NCBI GenBank assembly: GCA_021464525.1
Contig: JADRCO010001176.1
Location: forward strand, 1 to 21,747
Direction: 5' to 3'
DNA from: Rhizophagus sp. LPA8_4_AMF
Taxonomy: Eukaryota > Glomeromycota > Glomeromycetes > Glomerales > Glomeraceae
DNA length: 21,747 nucleotides
Shown here: positions 19,530 through 21,747 of the stretch, piece by piece
Numbering within the stretch: the stretch's first letter is position 1
How the letters are laid out: each line of letters starts with the position of its first letter
Program-made: the position numbers and the translations under genes
Notes under the pieces: generated by a model
Seen by the model: the letters and a program-made list of their open reading frames with translations, nothing else
What the model was told of the DNA's origin: nothing
Databases searched by the model: none

Positions 19530-19995
19530 TCAGCATTTTCTCAAAAAAAAAAATTTTCTATTAAGTGGATGTATAAATGCAACACTTTTCTTTGAAAATT
19601 TGAATTTTCTGTAAGTTGTTCAATTTTCCCAAAAAAAAGCTAGACTTTTGATCTGTGCTAGTATTACAGATCAATAAAATATTATGTATTTTAGATACAA
19701 TATATCGTTTTGTATATTTAGTTTGCTTTAAAAAGCTAATATTAATTAGTATTTTAAATGCAAATATTACAAATTTATTTGGATAATATTTAGTAATATA
19801 TAATAGTTAACATAAATTTTTGTATATTATGTAATTTTTTTTTACGATTGTTTATTAAAAGTACACATTACTTCCAGTTATTGGACAAATGCATACCATT
19901 TAGTTCAGTTATCCTGAAAATGGCCCTTCGAATGACCTACATAGTCATTCATCATTTAAATTTAATGCTATTTAATTCACCGATGTAATTTAAAT
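19530..19995. other. Gene-free stretch
   Basis: AT-rich unique sequence. The minus strand around 19530-19680 has weakly protein-like runs that may continue the relic at 19236, but no frame stays open. Nothing else was seen. Confidence 0.4.
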
Positions 19996-20053
19996 GTCAC
20001 GTGACAAGTAGAATTGTTTTATTTAAAAAATACATAATAATTTTAATTCTACT
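19996..20053. repeat. Palindrome GTCACGTGAC followed by a 9-bp-arm inverted repeat
   Basis: A perfect 10-base palindrome with a CACGTG (E-box type) core at 19996-20005 is followed at once by AGTAGAATT (20007-20015), paired with AATTCTACT (20045-20053). The core is the binding site of bHLH regulators such as yeast Cbf1 or Pho4, but no gene starts nearby. The compact arrangement could equally be a transposon terminus. Confidence 0.5.
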
Positions 20054-20590
20054 ATTAATTAAAGCTACTGTAAATGGGAATGTTATTAATATTTATTAAT
20101 ACAACTTATGAAATATGTGTACATATAAAATTCTGTATCAAAGTTATACAACATTATTTTTATTATAAAAAATGTGTAAAACAGCATAAAAATTGGTATA
20201 CAATTATAAATTATTAAGATTATAAAATAAATAAATTAGTTAAAGCTAATAATAATTAAGAGAGATTTTCTAATGCTAGCTTATTATGAACAATGTAAAA
20301 TCAAGATTGGCTGAAATTATACAATATTTAAGTAAAAGTAATGTGTTATAATTTTATTTATTATGAGTAAACTTATATCAAGTCTATGTAATTAATTATT
20401 AGTATAAATAAAGTAAAAATTATTATACAAAATTACAACATTTACGATTTATAAATTATTATAACTTTATGAATTATTGCTATTTAACTTTTGTATATTT
20501 TGTATTCAATATTACATAAAAATTCATACAACACAAAAATATATAAAATAAAAACTTTAAATAAATTCAATAAATTCATACAATTAAACT
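20054..20590. other. AT-rich gene-free stretch
   Basis: Low GC, many TTATAA/AATTATT strings, no open frame or strong repeat. Confidence 0.55.
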
Positions 20591-20624
20591 TATTATTATT
20601 ATCAAAGTCTTGGTCTTTCTTCTT
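20591..20624 (-). pseudogene. Second, more decayed copy of the SAM-like domain fragment
   Basis: On the minus strand AAGAAGAAAGACCAAGACTT followed by TGATAATAATAAT matches the core of the neighbouring copy (KEKDLSLDNNN) at about 28 of 33 bases, but it no longer reads as protein. The two copies lie about 120 bases apart in the same orientation. Confidence 0.4.
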
Positions 20625-20671
20625 ATATAGTAATAAATTCATTCAATTAAATTCATTTATTATTTAATAAC

Positions 20672-20773
20672 TTATTTATCTGAGTGATTATAGGATAACC
20701 TTTCTAATAAATTATTATTATCAAGACTTAGGTCTTTTTCTTTACACAAAAAATCTATAATTTCAGCTTTATC
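20672..20773 (-). pseudogene. Fragment of a SAM-like domain
   Basis: A 33-codon open stretch reading DKAEIIDFLCKEKDLSLDNN and then NLLERLSYNHSDK to a stop. The pattern xxAEIIDFLxKEKDLxLDxxxL resembles the first two helices of the sterile-alpha-motif-like domain I recall from many Rhizophagus proteins. There it usually continues into a helix with a GR(A/D)FL-type turn, which is missing here, so this is a truncated remnant without start or rest of the domain. Assignment rests on memory of the family pattern and a short match. Confidence 0.45.
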
Positions 20774-21276
20774 TTATTTATTTTAATTGGATCAATTTTT
20801 TTCAATTGAAACTTGAAAAGAATTAATAATAAAAAAAATTAAAATATTTACTTAAATCATTTTGTGAATATTATATTTGAAAAGATTCATTCAAGATATT
20901 CATCTATAAGTATTTTTATATATAATTTTTCATTTACACTTCTAAGATTAGAGAATTAAAGAAAGGTAAACTTTTTTTTTTTTGCTTTATAATTAATCAT
21001 ACTTTTTTACTTATAAAATACTTTTATTTTATTTATTTATTTCCTTCACCAAAAAATTTTTTTTATAATTTATTTATAATTTTTTATTTATTTATTTTTA
21101 AAAAAAACTAGTAATGCATTTATTAATTATTTAAATCTTTTAAGATTACATAATTATTTAAATACCCAGAAAAAAATATTAAATTAATTTAATAATTTCT
21201 CTATTACTAATTATACTATACAAATAAAACTAATTAATTAATTTATAAACTATTTCTAAGTAAATTAAATGTTGGT
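20774..21276. other. AT-rich gene-free stretch
   Basis: T and A runs, short ATTTATTT repeats near 21020-21110, and no open frame. It separates the SAM-like fragment from the hairpin cluster. Confidence 0.55.
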
Positions 21277-21355
21277 ACAACAATACTAATGTTGTTATAT
21301 GTATAGTATAGGTTTTATTGCCTATACTATATAGTTATTAATTCTATATAGTATA
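21277..21355. repeat. Cluster of three inverted repeats, two of them overlapping
   Basis: First, ACAACA (21277-21282) pairs with TGTTGT (21290-21295). Second, TATAGTATAGG (21302-21312) pairs with CCTATACTATA (21321-21331) around TTTTATTG. Third, TATACTATATAG (21323-21334) pairs with CTATATAGTATA (21344-21355) around TTATTAATT. The second and third share 21323-21331, so only one can form at a time. The cluster probably marks a transposon terminus, but a structured RNA cannot be excluded. Confidence 0.6.
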
Positions 21356-21383
21356 TTTTTAGAGGTAGGCAGTGTGTCATTTT

Positions 21384-21445
21384 AGTAGTGCGAAAGAGTG
21401 TGCTTGCATATGACTGGTAATTTTCTGCACACACTACTCTTTTAA
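21384..21445. repeat. Imperfect inverted repeat AGTAGTG...CACTACT
   Basis: A locally GC-richer segment in which AGTAGTGCGAAAGAGTGTG is answered about 25 bases later by CACACACTACTCTTTT, its approximate reverse complement. With the hairpins just upstream and the G-rich run downstream, it fits the edge of a DNA transposon. Confidence 0.4.
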
Positions 21446-21516
21446 AGTGTACACAAATTCGCATAATGTATAGTTGTTAAAATAATTTTTTATATATGAG
21501 CAGACTTATAGCAAAA

Positions 21517-21747
21517 GGGGGGGCTTGGCCAAAAATTTTTTTTTGAAATTTTATTTTAATTATATATTACTTTATTTAACCTTTCAGAAAAACAAAAATT
21601 TTGTTTATAATATATTAATAAAAAAATTTTTTATTTAAGAATTTGCAAATTTTGTATTTTTCTATTATTGCATTTAACAAATAATATAAATTTTTTAGAA
21701 AAAAACTAATGCTTTTAATGAATTCCTTGCAAAATTTTACCTTAGTT
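21517..21747. other. G-rich run and AT-rich end, possible transposon terminus
   Basis: GGGGGGGCTTGGCCAAAAA is an abrupt G/C block in AT-rich sequence, followed by about 200 bases of A/T runs to the window edge. G-runs followed by CTTGGCC remind me of the ends of some hAT-type DNA transposons, but the outer terminus and target duplication are not visible. Confidence 0.25.

Noticed and set aside
1-21747. Retrovirus-like or LTR element
   Set aside because: No pair of long direct terminal repeats and no readable reverse transcriptase, integrase or capsid motif was seen; the relic pieces are unassigned.

Overview
The window reads as nuclear DNA of an AT-rich, gene-poor fungal genome, most likely an arbuscular mycorrhizal fungus of the Rhizophagus/Glomeromycotina type. 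The evidence is indirect. Base composition is very AT-rich, with long A/T runs and (AT)n tracts. The one gene has 70-79 bp GT...AG introns. Its product is a fungal-style class I methyltransferase with a low-complexity Ser/Thr head. A broken SAM-like peptide near the right end resembles a domain I recall as common in Rhizophagus proteins. No ribosomal RNA, tRNA, CRISPR array or bacterial-style operon was seen.

Layout. Positions 1-57 hold three copies of a 19-bp repeat, probably the inner edge of a DNA-transposon end. Positions 58-2160 are mostly non-coding, with a nested inverted repeat at 1201-1236. Positions 2202-2736 hold two open stretches on the + strand that look like remains of a protein gene but have no start codon or recognised family. 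A perfect 18-bp-arm hairpin lies at 4041-4079. From about 4.1 to 10.48 kb there is very AT-rich, microsatellite-laden spacer with no supported gene.

The only gene I consider intact is at 10481-11904 on the + strand. It has four exons and three introns and encodes a 400-residue S-adenosylmethionine-dependent methyltransferase. All three splice junctions restore one continuous frame. Its N-terminus has the form of an N-myristoylation signal, so the enzyme may sit on a membrane.

From 12.24 kb onward the sequence becomes a graveyard. There is a GC-richer transposon-end-like block (12244-12320), a short coding-like fragment (12762-12944), and a 250-bp tandem duplication (14924-15430). Several minus-strand coding-like pieces follow (15955-17820, 18911-19529). 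A second hairpin at 18729-18788 shares its arms with the one at 4041. Two degenerate copies of a SAM-like domain lie at 20591-20773. Overlapping hairpins at 21302-21355 and a G-rich transposon-like stretch close the window.

No set of genes here works together in a pathway. The methyltransferase stands alone, flanked by spacer and decayed sequence, and I did not find a convincing new multi-gene system. The observations most worth following are the putative lipid-anchored methyltransferase, the paired hairpin elements with shared arms, and the unrecognised coding relics.
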